21,749 nt of DNA from an uncultured Eubacteriales bacterium (GCA_900553265.1 USDD01000044.1:1-21749), one strand, 5' to 3'. Shown: positions 1 through 6,946, numbered from the stretch's first letter. Notes: a model not told the origin generated them from the sequence alone. Translations and numbers: made by a program.

Positions 1-42
1 GAATTCTGCGCATCGGACGCATTCCCGCTTTTCCATATATTG

Positions 43-70
43 GAACCGCCTTCTCCGCGCATACGTCTAA
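43..70 (+). promoter_or_regulatory. Candidate ECF sigma promoter
   Basis: GAACC at 43-47, sixteen bases, then CGTCTAA at 64-70. The GAAC-type -35 and CGTC-type -10 are typical of ECF sigma factors. The same pair with exactly the same spacing lies in front of the ECF sigma gene further right (5180-5207). A short inverted repeat, TTCCA/TGGAA (32-46), overlaps the -35. No good sigma-A promoter is seen before the gene at 134. Confidence 0.55.
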
Positions 71-133
71 TCTTCAGAGTCGCGATCGGCTGAAGCCGGA
101 TCGCATGAGCAACGCAAAAGGAGGAATCCAGGA

Positions 134-874
134 ATGAAACGACTGCTGCTGATCGCTCTGGCGCTGATTTGCGCCGTTCCCGCCTTCGCCGAGGGCGTGT
201 GGTCGAGTGCTTCCGAGGGCTATTACCATAAGGATGCGAACTGTACTTTCGGCATGGAGTATACTTGGAGCGAGTCCGAGCCGCGCGCAGAGCGCAGCGT
301 CGCCGACTGCGCGTCTCAGACCGCCTGTCCCAGCTGCGCGTCGGACTGGCCGCCGCGCTTTACCGGCGATTTTCCCGAATGGAAGCATGAGATCCAGCCG
401 TGGGCCTGCGGCGCTTCTCCGGAAACTGCGTTCCCATACGAGATTCGCCGCGCATGGTTGGACGATCCCGAGGTGGGCGCGCCCGACGAGGACGCGATAG
501 ACTGGCCCAGCTTCTACGCCGGCCGCTTCGCCAACGCCAGCGGCGGTCTGACGGTGATGGTCGTCCAGCCCACGGAGGATCGCGTTCAGGCCCTGCGCAT
601 TCTCATGGGCGGCGATTTCTGGGTGCTGTCGGCCAATTACGGCAGAGCGGAGCTGCTCGACCTTCAGGCGACGGTGGTGGATTCGCTGATGACGGACGGC
701 CTCTACGGCGTCCATGGCTCGGGAATGAGCTCGGATCTCAACCGCGTCACCATCAGCGTGGACGACGATTCCGAGGAAATCCGCGCGAGCATCGCCGACG
801 CGCTGCGCGAGAAGGGCTTCACCGACGGGCGCATGTTCCTCATTCGGCAGGAAGGACGCGCGCAATTTGGCTGA
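134..874 (+). CDS. Secreted protein with zinc-finger-like Cys/His motif, function unknown
   Basis: A 246-residue protein with a clear signal peptide (Lys-Arg, a hydrophobic run, then AFA cleavage near residue 19). The mature N-terminus carries YYHKDANC followed by an Ala-containing stretch and CPSC. This resembles the YHxxxC...CxxC module, reminiscent of the Ada zinc-binding fold, that many exported clostridial proteins carry. The remaining 150 residues look like a small alpha/beta domain (a YAGRF-like strand, then an LDLQ helix, then an NRVTISV strand) seen in other secreted Gram-positive proteins; this is pattern recognition only. The start is set by AGGAGG at 119-124, nine bases upstream. 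The ECF-like promoter at 43-70 suggests it is made in an envelope-stress or signalling response. The long ORF on the opposite strand is a codon shadow. Confidence 0.8.
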   Translation: MKRLLLIALALICAVPAFAEGVWSSASEGYYHKDANCTFGMEYTWSESEPRAERSVADCASQTACPSCASDWPPRFTGDFPEWKHEIQPWACGASPETAFPYEIRRAWLDDPEVGAPDEDAIDWPSFYAGRFANASGGLTVMVVQPTEDRVQALRILMGGDFWVLSANYGRAELLDLQATVVDSLMTDGLYGVHGSGMSSDLNRVTISVDDDSEEIRASIADALREKGFTDGRMFLIRQEGRAQFG

Positions 875-949
875 CAGCCAGATACAAAGCGCGGCGTACA
901 GCATGCTCCCATGCGCATAGGAGTATCCATTCCTTCCCCACGCCCTTTC

Positions 950-981
950 GGGCGGCGCAGAAAATGCGCCGCCCGTTTTTT
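950..981 (+). terminator. Rho-independent terminator
   Basis: Ten-base-pair stem GGGCGGCGCA/TGCGCCGCCC with loop GAAAA, followed by GTTTTTT. It ends the secreted-protein gene, and its T-run touches the stop codon of the convergent gene. Confidence 0.85.
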
Positions 982-1667
982 CATGCGAGTTTCACCAGCG
1001 TCAGCGTCGCCACCGGCGCGGAGAGCCGGTCGGGAATGCTCAGCGCGTTGATGGTGTTCAGCGTCAGCGCGTCGCCCCGGCGGGCCTCGAAGATCGTCTG
1101 GCCGCAGAAGCCGCAGGACGCGCCCGCGGCGGCGATCTCCACCGCCGAGGCGTACAGCGGCCGTCCGCTGAGCCGGAGCTCCAGCGTGGTGTTCACCGCT
1201 GTGCCGAGGGGCGCGTTGAATGTGTAGAGCGCGCGATAGATTCCCGGATGGCAGAGCACGATTTCGTCGTCCGCATCCTCGTCGCCGCAGGCCGTCAGCG
1301 GAATCGCGCCGCCCGCGGCCACGCTCAGCGGGCCCTCGGCTGCCAGCAGCGCGTAGCTGCCCGGCTGACCCCAGCAGCCCTCGTCGTATTCGCAGGCGCG
1401 CCGCGTCTCGCCATTGCAGCCGCAGCGCCGTTCCTCCGCGTCGCGGCCGCAGCGCTCCGTGCGCCGGCAGCGGCAGCGCGCGCAGCCGTTGGAGTCCGCA
1501 TCGCCCGAAGCGCAGCCACACAGGCCGCAGGGCTTGGGCGGGCACGGGCCCGTGTAGAACGGATCGTTCCAGCCACAGGAGCGGCAGCTTCCGACCATGC
1601 TCAGCGTACCGTAGCCGCCCGTGCGCCGCGAGCAGCCCCTGCCGCAATTGGAATTGCAATTTGCCAC
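981..1667 (-). CDS. Cys-rich, spore-coat/exosporium-like protein
   Basis: A 228-residue protein with 21 cysteines, 17 of them in roughly the first hundred residues, spread among Gly, Arg and Pro in short CxxC, CxC and CNxNC units. No signal peptide is visible. The C-terminal half is regular (GPLSVAAGGAIPL, then alternating strands ending in ATLTLVKLA) and resembles the jelly-roll C-terminal domain of BclA-like and collagen-like surface proteins of Bacillota. I infer a cross-linked coat or exosporium component. The start is GTG at 1667, eight bases after AGGAG. A sigma-K-like promoter (1698-1725) fits late mother-cell expression. A metal-binding Cys-rich protein is the main alternative. Confidence 0.65.
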   Translation of the reverse strand: MANCNSNCGRGCSRRTGGYGTLSMVGSCRSCGWNDPFYTGPCPPKPCGLCGCASGDADSNGCARCRCRRTERCGRDAEERRCGCNGETRRACEYDEGCWGQPGSYALLAAEGPLSVAAGGAIPLTACGDEDADDEIVLCHPGIYRALYTFNAPLGTAVNTTLELRLSGRPLYASAVEIAAAGASCGFCGQTIFEARRGDALTLNTINALSIPDRLSAPVATLTLVKLA

Positions 1668-1697
1668 AGAAATTTCTCCTTTCCTTGGGATTCACCC

Positions 1698-1725
1698 CAT
1701 CCTATGCCGAACGGGAAATAGAGGT
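1698..1725 (-). promoter_or_regulatory. Possible sigma-K-type promoter
   Basis: Read on the minus strand: AC (1725-1724), 17 bases, then CATAGGATG (1706-1698). This matches the AC-N17-CATAnnnTA form of Bacillus sigma-K promoters at all but the last base. It lies about 30 bases before the GTG start of the Cys-rich gene. The motif is short and could occur by chance. The rest of the 228-base gap (1668-1895) contains no gene that I can see. Confidence 0.35.
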
Positions 1726-1848
1726 TCTGCGGCAAAGGGCAAAGCAATTCCGCCTCCGCTCCATGGAGCGCCGCGGAAGGCCTCGGCGCTCCGCGAATGC
1801 CAGAGGCATGCGTCGCCCTTTCTTTCAGGGATTTCGCTTTTCCCCATG

Positions 1849-1879
1849 AAAATCGCCGCTCCGTGCAAACGGAGCGGCG
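1849..1879 (-). terminator. Terminator of the membrane-anchored protein gene
   Basis: Perfect ten-base-pair stem (1854-1863 with 1870-1879, CGCCGCTCCG) and a six-base loop. On the minus strand it is followed by ATTTTC. It lies 17 bases past the stop of the gene at 1896-2633. Confidence 0.75.
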
Positions 1880-1895
1880 CTCAGGCATTGAATTC

Positions 1896-2633
1896 TTACT
1901 TGGCCATGACGATCTGGGAAGCGGCGTTGGTCATCACTTCGACCAGCGCGGCGTCATCGGTGAACACGTCCTCGGAATCGCCGGTGTTGCTGGCGCAGAT
2001 CACCACGCAGTTATCCTTCACATCCGCGTCGACATACATATAGCCCATCTGGTTGTAGGTGACGACGGGGTTCTCCTCGTCGGAGGAATCATCGGTCACG
2101 GAGAACTTCACGGTGAAGTAAGAGGCGCTGCGGCCGCCCACATCCACGGTCTGAATCTCGCTCTGCTCGAGGATCTCGCCCAGCATGGCGGCGTAGCCGT
2201 AGACGTTGGAGACCAGCGCGTCGTACTCGCCGCTGCCCGCGACGACGTAGTATTCCTGCGCAGCCGCGTCGGCATTGCCCTCGGTGGGCTCATAGTAGAA
2301 CATGGTCGAGAGATCGTTGGTGGTGCCGGCAGTGACCTTTTCCAGCTGATAGCCGTCGGCCGGATTGACCTCGGCGATCTTGCGATACTTGGCCTTGCCG
2401 CTGTCGCCGACGTTGCGGATCAGCCAGTTGTCGCCCGCGTCCACGATCGCGCCGTCCTTCACCTTCAGCAGGTGGCGCGATTCGATGGCGTCCGGCAGCA
2501 CGAGCACGCAGATCAGCGCGATGACGATCACGGCAAAGCCGATAATCATCGTGCGAATCTCGCCCTTGGTGAATCCCTTTTCTTCCTTTTTGTAGGTGCG
2601 GTAGCCCTTGGAACGGGCGCTCTTCTTAGCCAT
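1896..2633 (-). CDS. Membrane-anchored extracytoplasmic protein, function unknown
   Basis: A 245-residue protein with a very basic N-terminus (MAKKSARSKGYRTYKK), one hydrophobic segment at about residues 28-47 (MIIGFAVIVIALICVLVL), then about 195 mostly acidic residues. The layout predicts a type II single-pass protein with the bulk outside the cell. The outer part has no motif I recognise. It contains a predicted beta-rich region (YYVVAGSGEYDALVSNVYGY) and an acidic DDSSDEE stretch. ATG at 2633 is preferred over the TTG six bases upstream because AGGAAG lies eight bases before it. It has its own promoter (2673-2701) and terminator, so it is probably monocistronic. Confidence 0.8.
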   Translation of the reverse strand: MAKKSARSKGYRTYKKEEKGFTKGEIRTMIIGFAVIVIALICVLVLPDAIESRHLLKVKDGAIVDAGDNWLIRNVGDSGKAKYRKIAEVNPADGYQLEKVTAGTTNDLSTMFYYEPTEGNADAAAQEYYVVAGSGEYDALVSNVYGYAAMLGEILEQSEIQTVDVGGRSASYFTVKFSVTDDSSDEENPVVTYNQMGYMYVDADVKDNCVVICASNTGDSEDVFTDDAALVEVMTNAASQIVMAK

Positions 2634-2672
2634 AGACAATTCTTCCTTCCTGAAATCAAAATGCTAATTAGT

Positions 2673-2701
2673 ATTTTAACACAACTTCAGGAAAATGTCA
2701 C
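2673..2701 (-). promoter_or_regulatory. Sigma-A-type promoter
   Basis: On the minus strand: GTGACA (2701-2696), a 17-base spacer, TAAAAT (2678-2673). Each box differs from consensus at one base. It drives the membrane-anchored protein gene, with a leader of roughly 35 bases. Confidence 0.7.
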
Positions 2702-2722
2702 CCTTATTTTTGCGATTCTCGT

Positions 2723-2741
2723 AAAAAAGCGCTCCTTTTTT
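2723..2741 (-). terminator. Weak A/T-stem terminator after ribU
   Basis: On the minus strand AAAAAAG, loop GAGCG, CTTTTTT forms a seven-base-pair stem overlapping the ribU stop codon, with the T-run as its 3' arm. The stem is weak, so read-through into the next gene is possible. Confidence 0.35.
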
Positions 2742-3351
2742 ACTTTTTCCGGCCAACGCCCTTCAGGATGGGCGAAAGCGGCTTGTAAATTCCCATGGAA
2801 ATTGCCACCGAGCACAGGCCCTTGACCAGCGTGAACGGCAGGTTGAACCATACCAGCGCCTGAAGCAGCGTTTCCACCCGGGGATTGATGGCGCGATACA
2901 TGCCCAGAATGGCCTCCATGGGCATGAACGCCGTGTAGACGGGATAGACGAGGAAGTAGTTGATGGGCACGCTCATCAGCGCCATGGCCACCGCGCCGCC
3001 CAGCGCGCCGACAATCGCGCCCCTGCGGGTCTTGTGTCTGGCATAAATCCAGCCCGCGGGCACGACGAAGCTCACGCCCAGCAGGAAATTGCTCAGCTCG
3101 CCCACGCCGCCGGTGGTGGTGGACAGCACGTTGACCAGGTTTTTCACCAGACAGACCGCCGCGCCGCTCACGGGGCCGAAGGCGAAGGACGCGATCAGCG
3201 CGGGCAGCTCGGAAAAATCCATTTTCAGAAAGCTCGGAACCAGCGGAATACTGAACGACAGAAACATCAGCACGGCGGCCACCGCGGACAGCATGCCGGT
3301 CATCGCGATCTTGCGCACGTCGACGCGGCGGGAATGGGATTGGGTTTTCAT
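2740..3351 (-). CDS. ribU: Riboflavin ECF transporter S component RibU
   Basis: A 203-residue, strongly hydrophobic protein with about six membrane segments. It is the substrate-binding S component that captures riboflavin and works with the shared EcfAA'T energising module, which is not in this window. Features matching the family are the N-terminal KIAMTGMLSAVAAVLMFL helix, the MDFSELPALIASFAFGPVSG stretch and the K-N-L-V-N-V-L loop. Assignment to riboflavin rather than another vitamin rests largely on the FMN riboswitch directly upstream (3401-3507). ATG at 3351 is chosen because GGAGG lies three to seven bases before it and the family starts there. The longer frame to 3903 would run back through the riboswitch and promoter. 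Confidence 0.93.
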   Translation of the reverse strand: MKTQSHSRRVDVRKIAMTGMLSAVAAVLMFLSFSIPLVPSFLKMDFSELPALIASFAFGPVSGAAVCLVKNLVNVLSTTTGGVGELSNFLLGVSFVVPAGWIYARHKTRRGAIVGALGGAVAMALMSVPINYFLVYPVYTAFMPMEAILGMYRAINPRVETLLQALVWFNLPFTLVKGLCSVAISMGIYKPLSPILKGVGRKK

Positions 3352-3400
3352 GCTCCTCCATGGAGATATGGGTTGGATTTGAGCGCAGCGCGCCCCGCCA

Positions 3401-3507
3401 TATCTTCTCTCCTCCGGACTGTACCGTCGGTATGGGGATTTCACCCATTCAGCTTGCGCTCGCGGACTTTCACCGCCGGTCGGGAATTGCACCCTGCCCT
3501 GAAGACA
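3401..3507 (-). promoter_or_regulatory. FMN riboswitch (RFN element)
   Basis: Minus strand. The closing stem P1 is TGTCTTC (3507-3501) with GAAGATA (3407-3401). Between them lie the conserved blocks GGGCAGGGTG, CCGGCGGTGAAAGTCC, the GGGTGAAATCCC arm and GACGGTACAGTCCGGA, in family order. It senses FMN and shuts ribU off when flavin is plentiful. No T-run follows in the 50 bases before the ATG, so control is probably at translation initiation rather than by a terminator (inference). Confidence 0.97.
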
Positions 3508-3528
3508 TGGATCTCGCGATCCGAAACC

Positions 3529-3557
3529 GTTATACCCGTTTTCGCCGCCGAAGTCAA
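3529..3557 (-). promoter_or_regulatory. ribU promoter
   Basis: On the minus strand: TTGACT (3557-3552), 17-base spacer, TATAAC (3534-3529). The predicted transcript start is just upstream of the riboswitch P1 stem. Confidence 0.85.
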
Positions 3558-3586
3558 CGCTGTTTCGGTTAATCTTCTCAAAGCGG

Positions 3587-3615
3587 TTGACAGCGCCCGG
3601 CGAAGAGGGTACACT
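3587..3615 (+). promoter_or_regulatory. Asparaginase gene promoter
   Basis: TTGACA (3587-3592), 17-base spacer, TACACT (3610-3615). Its -35 box is 29 bases from the -35 box of the divergent ribU promoter. Confidence 0.85.
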
Positions 3616-3643
3616 GAAGGAGAGGCACCAAGGAGGGAACGCC

Positions 3644-4624
3644 ATGAAGAAAATCATCCTGCTGGCCACCGGCGGCACCATCGCCTGCGTGCCCGGTGCG
3701 GACGGACTGGCGCCCGGCGTGACGGCGGCGCAGCTGCTGGCGCGCACGCCGCAGCTGAACCGGCTGGCCGAGATGACCGGCCGCGACGTTTTCTCCCTCG
3801 ATTCCAGCAATATCCAGCCGGAGGAATGGCGCGTGCTGGCCCGGGCGGCCCGGGACGCGCTGAACGAATCCGACGGCGTGGTGATCACCCACGGCACCGA
3901 CACGCTGGCCTACAGCGCCGCGGCGCTGTCGTTCATGCTGCGCGCGCCGAAGGGCCCCGTGGTGCTCACCGGCTCTCAGCTGCCGCTGGAGCATCCGCTG
4001 TCCGACGCGCCGTCCAATCTCGTGGAGGCCGTGGAGACGGCGCGCACCGCCCCGCCGGGCGTGTACGTGGTGTTCAACCACAAGATCATCCGCGGCACCC
4101 GGGCCGTGAAGCTGCGCACCACCAGCTTCGACGCCTTCGACAGCGTGAACGCGCCGCTGGCGGGCACGCTGGACGCGGAGGGCGCTCACTATCGCCCCTT
4201 CGATCCGCCCGCCGGCGCGCCGATGCGGCTGGAGGACGATCTGGAGACGCGGGTGTTCCTGCTCAAGCTCATGCCCGGCACGTCGCCCGAGGTGTTCGAC
4301 TGGATCGCCCAGTCGGGCATGCGCGGGCTGGTGCTGGAGGCCTTCGGCATGGGCGGCCTGCACTACATCCGGCGCAATCTGGTGGACAAGCTCAAAATGC
4401 TGTCCCAACGCGGCGTGGTCACGCTGGTGACCACCCAGTGTCTCTACGAGCGCGCCAATTTCTCCGTCTACGAGGTGGGCCGCGGCGTGCTGTCCGAAAG
4501 GGTGTTCAGCGCCCGGGACATGACCAGCGAGGCCGCGGTGGCCAAGCTGATGTGGGCGCTGGGCAGGCCAGGGGAGCGCCTTTGCCTGCTGAATGAAAAT
4601 CTCTGCGGCGAGATGAGCCGCTGA
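3644..4624 (+). CDS. ansA: Type I (cytoplasmic) L-asparaginase
   Basis: A 326-residue enzyme that hydrolyses L-asparagine to aspartate and ammonia. The family signature TGGTIA is at residues 9-14, with the nucleophile Thr12. The second active-site block is HGTDT at 83-87 (Thr85, Asp86) and the catalytic Lys is probably Lys156 in RAVK. The substrate-contact DSSN is at 53-56. There is no signal peptide and the length fits the cytoplasmic AnsA group. ATG at 3644 follows AGGAGG (3631-3636) by seven bases. An in-frame TTG at 3587 coincides with the promoter -35 and is not the start. It appears monocistronic. Some family members act on asparaginyl or glutaminyl side substrates, so specificity is inferred. 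Confidence 0.93.
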   Translation: MKKIILLATGGTIACVPGADGLAPGVTAAQLLARTPQLNRLAEMTGRDVFSLDSSNIQPEEWRVLARAARDALNESDGVVITHGTDTLAYSAAALSFMLRAPKGPVVLTGSQLPLEHPLSDAPSNLVEAVETARTAPPGVYVVFNHKIIRGTRAVKLRTTSFDAFDSVNAPLAGTLDAEGAHYRPFDPPAGAPMRLEDDLETRVFLLKLMPGTSPEVFDWIAQSGMRGLVLEAFGMGGLHYIRRNLVDKLKMLSQRGVVTLVTTQCLYERANFSVYEVGRGVLSERVFSARDMTSEAAVAKLMWALGRPGERLCLLNENLCGEMSR

Positions 4625-4680
4625 AGAAGGATTGCGCGAGGACTCGAAATGAAAATTTCCGGAAAATTTTTCCAAAACCA

Positions 4681-4709
4681 TTGACAAACGGTTCTATCAC
4701 TGGTATAAT
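4681..4709 (+). promoter_or_regulatory. tRNA cluster promoter (consensus)
   Basis: TTGACA (4681-4686), 17-base spacer, TATAAT (4704-4709): both boxes match sigma-A consensus exactly. It lies 28 bases before the first tRNA. Confidence 0.93.
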
Positions 4710-4737
4710 AACTTTCGTCTCATGCGAGATGTGGCTC

Positions 4738-4814
4738 CGGGGTGTGGCGCAGTTTGGTAGCGCACGTGCTTTGGGAGCATGGGGCCGCAGGTTCGAATCC
4801 TGTCACCCCGACCA
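4738..4814 (+). tRNA. tRNA-Pro (TGG)
   Basis: Cloverleaf with acceptor CGGGGTG/CACCCCG (4738-4744, 4804-4810), anticodon TGG in loop TTTGGGA, T-loop TTCGAAT, discriminator A and encoded CCA (4812-4814). It is the first tRNA of the cluster. Confidence 0.96.
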
Positions 4815-4820
4815 GCATGC

Positions 4821-4895
4821 GACCTCTTGGTCAAGCGGTTAAGACACCGCCCTTTCACGGCGGTAACACGGGTTCGAGTCCCGTAGAGGTCGCCA
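4821..4895 (+). tRNA. tRNA-Glu (TTC)
   Basis: Acceptor GACCTCT/AGAGGTC (4821-4827, 4885-4891), anticodon TTC in the loop of CCGCCCTTTCACGGCGG, T-arm ACGGG/CCCGT, discriminator G4892, encoded CCA. Only six bases separate it from tRNA-Pro. Confidence 0.96.
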
Positions 4896-4916
4896 TTTTT
4901 TCCTTTGAGTCGATCC

Positions 4917-4993
4917 GGGCCTTTAGCTCAGTTGGTCAGAGCAGTCGGCTCATAACCGATCGGTCCCGGGTTCAAGTCCCTGAAGGCCCACCA
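4917..4993 (+). tRNA. tRNA with CAT anticodon, probably Ile2 rather than elongator Met
   Basis: Acceptor GGGCCTT/AAGGCCC (4917-4923, 4983-4989), anticodon CAT in CTCATAA, discriminator A, encoded CCA. C4-G69 and C5-G68 are the acceptor pairs that TilS uses to recognise tRNA-Ile2 in E. coli, and the body TTTAGCTCAGTTGGT...GGCTCATAACC closely resembles Gram-positive Ile2 as I recall it. Automatic annotation would probably call it Met. The T-stem has one C-T mismatch at the second pair (positions 50/64). Confidence 0.88.
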
Positions 4994-4994
4994 T

Positions 4995-5071
4995 GGTGCG
5001 GTAGTTCAGTTGGTTAGAATGCCAGCCTGTCACGCTGGAGGTCGAGGGTTCGAGCCCCTTCCGCATCGCCA
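4995..5071 (+). tRNA. tRNA-Asp (GTC)
   Basis: Acceptor GGTGCGG/CCGCATC with one G-T pair, anticodon GTC in CTGTCAC, T-loop TTCGAGC, discriminator G5068, encoded CCA. It starts one base after the CCA of the preceding tRNA. Confidence 0.95.
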
Positions 5072-5075
5072 ACAG

Positions 5076-5114
5076 AAGCGCTCAGATATGTTCGTCATGT
5101 CTGGGCGCTTTTTC
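5076..5114 (+). terminator. tRNA cluster terminator
   Basis: A 15-base-pair stem (5076-5090 with 5096-5110), loop TTCGT and a T-run. It starts five bases past the tRNA-Asp CCA. Nothing else is seen in 5115-5179. Confidence 0.92.
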
Positions 5115-5179
5115 TATCCCGCATGCGCATTGCGGAGGCGGACGCAGCTGCGCTGGATTGTTAAATTTTGCAAAGTATC

Positions 5180-5207
5180 GAACCTTTTACCCGGAATCGG
5201 CTTCTAA
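5180..5207 (+). promoter_or_regulatory. Candidate autoregulated ECF promoter
   Basis: GAACC (5180-5184), 16 bases, CTTCTAA (5201-5207). It sits 33 bases before the sigma gene start and matches the element at 43-70 in sequence and spacing. Autoregulation is usual for ECF sigma factors; here it is inferred. Confidence 0.55.
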
Positions 5208-5240
5208 CTATTGAGAAGATGTTGGAGAGGAGCGCGCGCC

Positions 5241-5696
5241 ATGGAGGAAGCACAGTTTACCCAGCGCGTGACGGCGGCGCGTGACAAGCTCTTCCGCATC
5301 GCCTACACCATTCTGCACGACGAGCAGGACTGCGCGGACGCGATGCAGGAGGCGTTGCTGCGGGCGTGGAAGAACCTGCCCCGGCTGCGCGAGGAGCAGT
5401 ACTTCGACACCTGGCTGGTGCGCATTCTCATCAACGAGAGCAAGCGCATCTATTCCGCGCGTCGGTCGAATCCGCTTCCAACGACGGCCGCCGCGCCGCG
5501 GGTGGACGATCCCGGCCTGCACGACGCGCTGGCCGCGCTGGACTCGAAATATCGCCTGCCGCTGACGCTGCACTACATGGAGGGCTATTCGCTGGAGGAA
5601 ATCGCCTTCCTGCTGCGCATTCCCATGGGCACGGTCAAGAGCCGCATGCACATGGGCCGAACCCGATTAAAGAGCCAACTGGAGGAGGAAAGCTGA
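5241..5696 (+). CDS. ECF-type RNA polymerase sigma factor
   Basis: A 151-residue sigma factor with only regions 2 and 4. Region 2 (about residues 12-80) has the FRIAYTILHDEQDCADAMQE and RAWKNLPRLREEQYFDTWL signatures. Region 4 (about 95-148) has LPLTLHYMEGYSLEEIAFLL followed by MGTVKSRMHMGRTRLK, the -35-recognising helix-turn-helix. ATG at 5241 follows GAGGAG by eight bases. The gene ends three bases before its anti-sigma partner, so the pair is co-transcribed. Its candidate promoter (5180-5207) is of ECF form. It belongs among the small Bacillota ECF factors of the SigV/SigW kind; the stimulus cannot be read from sequence. Confidence 0.94.
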   Translation: MEEAQFTQRVTAARDKLFRIAYTILHDEQDCADAMQEALLRAWKNLPRLREEQYFDTWLVRILINESKRIYSARRSNPLPTTAAAPRVDDPGLHDALAALDSKYRLPLTLHYMEGYSLEEIAFLLRIPMGTVKSRMHMGRTRLKSQLEEES

Positions 5697-5699
5697 GCC

Positions 5700-6887
5700 A
5701 TGGACGACAAATTCCGACGCGCCTATCCGTCCACGCCGGATTCCTTCGACCGGCGCATGCGTCAGACGCTGGCGGCGCTGCCCCGGCGCGGAGGGCGCTG
5801 GTGCGCGCGCTCCATCGCGGCCGTCGCGCTGGCGGCGACGCTGGCGCTGGGCGGGCTGGCCTTCGCCTTCAGCCAGTCCACGCTGCTGCCTCATCTCTTC
5901 TCCGGAACAAAGCCCAGCCGTGAGGCCGAGCGCCTGCTGGTTCAGCTGGGCAGTCAGACGGAAAAGGACGGCCTGACGCTGACCATCGACGAATATCTGC
6001 TGGACGGCGCGGATCTGTACGTGGACTGGACGATCACCTCTTCCCGGGACGAGCCGCTGCTGCTGGTCTCCTCCGGCCTGACCGCCGACGCGGACGCGCA
6101 GAACCTCGGCGACGACGACGCGAGCATGTGGTACTGGGGCGGCGGCGTGCTGCTGGACGCGGAGCATCCCACCTATTCCGCCGTCAGCCGGCTCCATTTT
6201 GATGAAGCCTGTCCCAAAACCGACTTCGACGTGAGCCTGACCGCGGCGGTGTTCCGCCCGACGGCTCCGATTGTGGATTCTCAGGACGCCGGCGAATTCT
6301 CCGACCGGCCCACGCTGCTGCGCAGCCGCGACGGCGACGCGCAGCTGGTGTTCCTCGCCTCGGAGCGCACGGCCTCCGGCAGCGACGCCTGGCTGCTCGG
6401 CGGCGGCGCGCTGGACGAGGCGACCGACTTCGAAGGCTTCTCCGAGGCGCTGGAGCGCGAGGGCTACGGCGAGGAGCTGGCCGCCGTGCCGGTGCGCTTC
6501 ACCGTGCAGCCCCAGCCCGAGCGCATGGTGCGCACGGAGATCGCCGGGCAGCGCGCCTTCGTGTTCGATCGGTTCATTCTGGTGGTGGAGCGGGCCAACT
6601 TCACCGCCGCGGGCGCAAACCTGCGCCTGCGCGTCACGCCCCGAAACGTGAAGGGCCTCTCGGACTTCTCCTCGGATCTGTGGTTCGAGATTCTGCCCGA
6701 CGGCCGGGAAGCGGACAACGGCTTCATGCAGACGCGCTATCTCTCCGAGGGCTCCATCGTGGTGGAGGTGCTGGCCCGTGCCGGCTCCGAACTGCCGAAA
6801 TTCGTCCGCATCCTCCCCACCACCGACGACGGCCGTCCCCTGCCCCAGTACGCCGCCGACGTGCGTCTCCGGGTGGTGGAATACTGA
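5700..6887 (+). CDS. DUF4179-type membrane anti-sigma factor
   Basis: A 395-residue protein with a short cytoplasmic N-terminus (about 36 residues, including PSTPDSFDRRMRQTLAALP, the usual sigma-binding segment of this family). One membrane helix follows at about 38-58 (IAAVALAATLALGGLAFAF), then a large outer domain with the DUF4179-like stretch LTLTIDEYLLDGADLYVDWT. No zinc-type anti-sigma HxxxCxxC motif is seen. By family and position it should hold the preceding sigma factor at the membrane until an envelope signal acts on the outer domain. GGAGGAGG lies just before ATG 5700, inside the end of the sigma gene, so the two are translationally close. Confidence 0.85.
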   Translation: MDDKFRRAYPSTPDSFDRRMRQTLAALPRRGGRWCARSIAAVALAATLALGGLAFAFSQSTLLPHLFSGTKPSREAERLLVQLGSQTEKDGLTLTIDEYLLDGADLYVDWTITSSRDEPLLLVSSGLTADADAQNLGDDDASMWYWGGGVLLDAEHPTYSAVSRLHFDEACPKTDFDVSLTAAVFRPTAPIVDSQDAGEFSDRPTLLRSRDGDAQLVFLASERTASGSDAWLLGGGALDEATDFEGFSEALEREGYGEELAAVPVRFTVQPQPERMVRTEIAGQRAFVFDRFILVVERANFTAAGANLRLRVTPRNVKGLSDFSSDLWFEILPDGREADNGFMQTRYLSEGSIVVEVLARAGSELPKFVRILPTTDDGRPLPQYAADVRLRVVEY

Positions 6888-6895
6888 GCATAAAA

Positions 6896-6932
6896 CCGCC
6901 GGTTCCACAGCGCGCGGAACCGGCGGCTTTTT
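6896..6932 (+). terminator. Terminator of the sigma/anti-sigma operon
   Basis: Eleven-base-pair perfect stem CCGCCGGTTCC/GGAACCGGCGG, nine-base loop, then CTTTTT. It lies nine bases past the stop. Confidence 0.92.
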
Positions 6933-6946
6933 CCATGGTTCGCAGA

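Noticed and set aside
74..904. 276-residue minus-strand ORF opposite the secreted-protein gene
   Set aside because: The plus strand has signal peptide, ribosome binding site, promoter and terminator; the minus strand has none.
3351..3372. CTCCATGGAG before ribU as an anti-Shine-Dalgarno hairpin
   Set aside because: The loop would be too small to fold. It may pair with another part of the leader, but I could not show this.
2740..3903. 387-residue version of RibU
   Set aside because: The extension would translate the FMN riboswitch and both promoters; a good start with GGAGG is at 3351.
4742..5207. Small ORFs across the tRNA cluster (91 and 65 residues)
   Set aside because: They are translations of tRNA genes and the terminator.
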